Of a stretch of DNA of 64,000 bases, positions 63,938 to 64,000 are shown one piece after another. Numbering within the stretch: the first letter of the stretch is position 1; each line of letters begins with the position of its first letter. Under the pieces are notes generated by a model. It saw only the letters and a list, made by a program, of their open reading frames with translations. It had not been told where the DNA came from and ran no database searches. The DNA is from Stomoxys calcitrans. Taxonomy: Eukaryota > Arthropoda > Insecta > Diptera > Muscidae. Location of the stretch: contig NC_081556.1 in NCBI RefSeq assembly GCF_963082655.1, forward strand, positions 67,746,727-67,810,726. Direction: 5' to 3'. A program made the position numbers and the translations under genes.

Positions 63938-64000
63938 AACAAGTAAAAGCGTGTTAAGTTCGGCCGGGCCGAATCTTACATACCCTCCACCATGGATCGC
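63938..64000 (+). mobile_element. DINE-1-like element, 5' end only (cut by window edge)
   Basis: AACAAGTAAAAGCGTGTTAA, GTTCGGCCGGGCCGAATC, TACATACCCTCCACCATGG. This matches the first 60 nt of 31894-33192; GTTCGGCC-GGGCCGAA is palindromic here. Confidence 0.8.

Larger units (their letters stand above)
50187..64000 (-). other. retn: 3' part of a large upstream retn intron
   Basis: The ARID exon requires an upstream exon ending in phase 1 with the first half of the ARID domain (in Drosophila ending near FSFMQKR). I could not find it in either strand of this interval, so the intron appears to run past the window edge. It holds the mobile elements listed for 51-64 kb. Confidence 0.7.

Noticed and set aside
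50187..64000. Search for the missing upstream retn ARID exon (expected ending like FSFMQKR)
   Set aside because: No matching frame with a phase-1 donor found on the minus strand; assumed to be outside the window.

Overview
The window looks like the genome of a calyptrate (house-fly or stable-fly type) dipteran. It is AT-rich and intron-rich. It carries one host gene that I recognise from Drosophila, surrounded by fly-type repeats: DINE-1/Helentron-like elements, several non-LTR retrotransposon families, a tRNA-headed SINE, and mariner- and pogo-like DNA elements. The genus is inferred from general resemblance to Stomoxys/Musca repeats, not proven.

The only confidently identified host gene is the 3' part of retained/dead ringer (retn, dri), an ARID-box transcription factor, on the minus strand. 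Five coding exons are present (50186-50003, 23594-23447, 23365-22863, 15992-15364, 15267-14903). Every junction has GT/AG signals and compatible codon phase, giving 1829 nt of coding sequence with the stop codon at 14903-14905. The first exons (N-terminus and start of the ARID domain) are not seen and probably lie beyond 64000. The introns are 26.4 kb, 81 nt, 6.9 kb and 96 nt; 50187-64000 is the 3' part of another large intron. Sequence below about 13.7 kb lies downstream of the gene.

Layout: 1-2200 is non-repetitive flank with microsatellites. 2394-4500 holds a MITE-like element and a tandem duplication. 4509-11458 is a retrotransposon cluster in which two copies of an RNase H-bearing LINE lie head to head and one is split by an RTE-like LINE on the opposite strand, with a 13-bp target duplication. 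11800-12955 is a jockey-like LINE remnant. 13.7-16.0 kb holds the retn 3' end. 16.5-22.5 kb holds a mariner MITE, a LINE containing a SINE, and a second SINE with a 15-bp target duplication. 22.8-23.6 kb holds two retn exons. The 26-kb intron holds a mariner fold-back element, a 1.3-kb DINE-1-like element, the reciprocal nest (RNase H LINE inside RTE-like LINE, 11-bp duplication), a decayed jockey-like LINE with two foldback structures, and a pogo/Tigger relic. The intron upstream of 50186 holds a 1.9-kb TIR element with an internal DINE-1, an endonuclease-only LINE deletion derivative, more LINE 3' ends and a 52-bp perfect palindrome.

No retroelement here is intact: all are truncated or frameshifted, and several have lost reverse-transcriptase catalytic residues. 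I found no CRISPR array, rRNA, functional tRNA or operon-like system, and no convincing undescribed gene system. The most notable signals are structural: reciprocal LINE nesting, LINE tails that match the arthropod telomere repeat, a shared ~153-bp monomer period in two DINE-1-like families, and several near-perfect palindromes.
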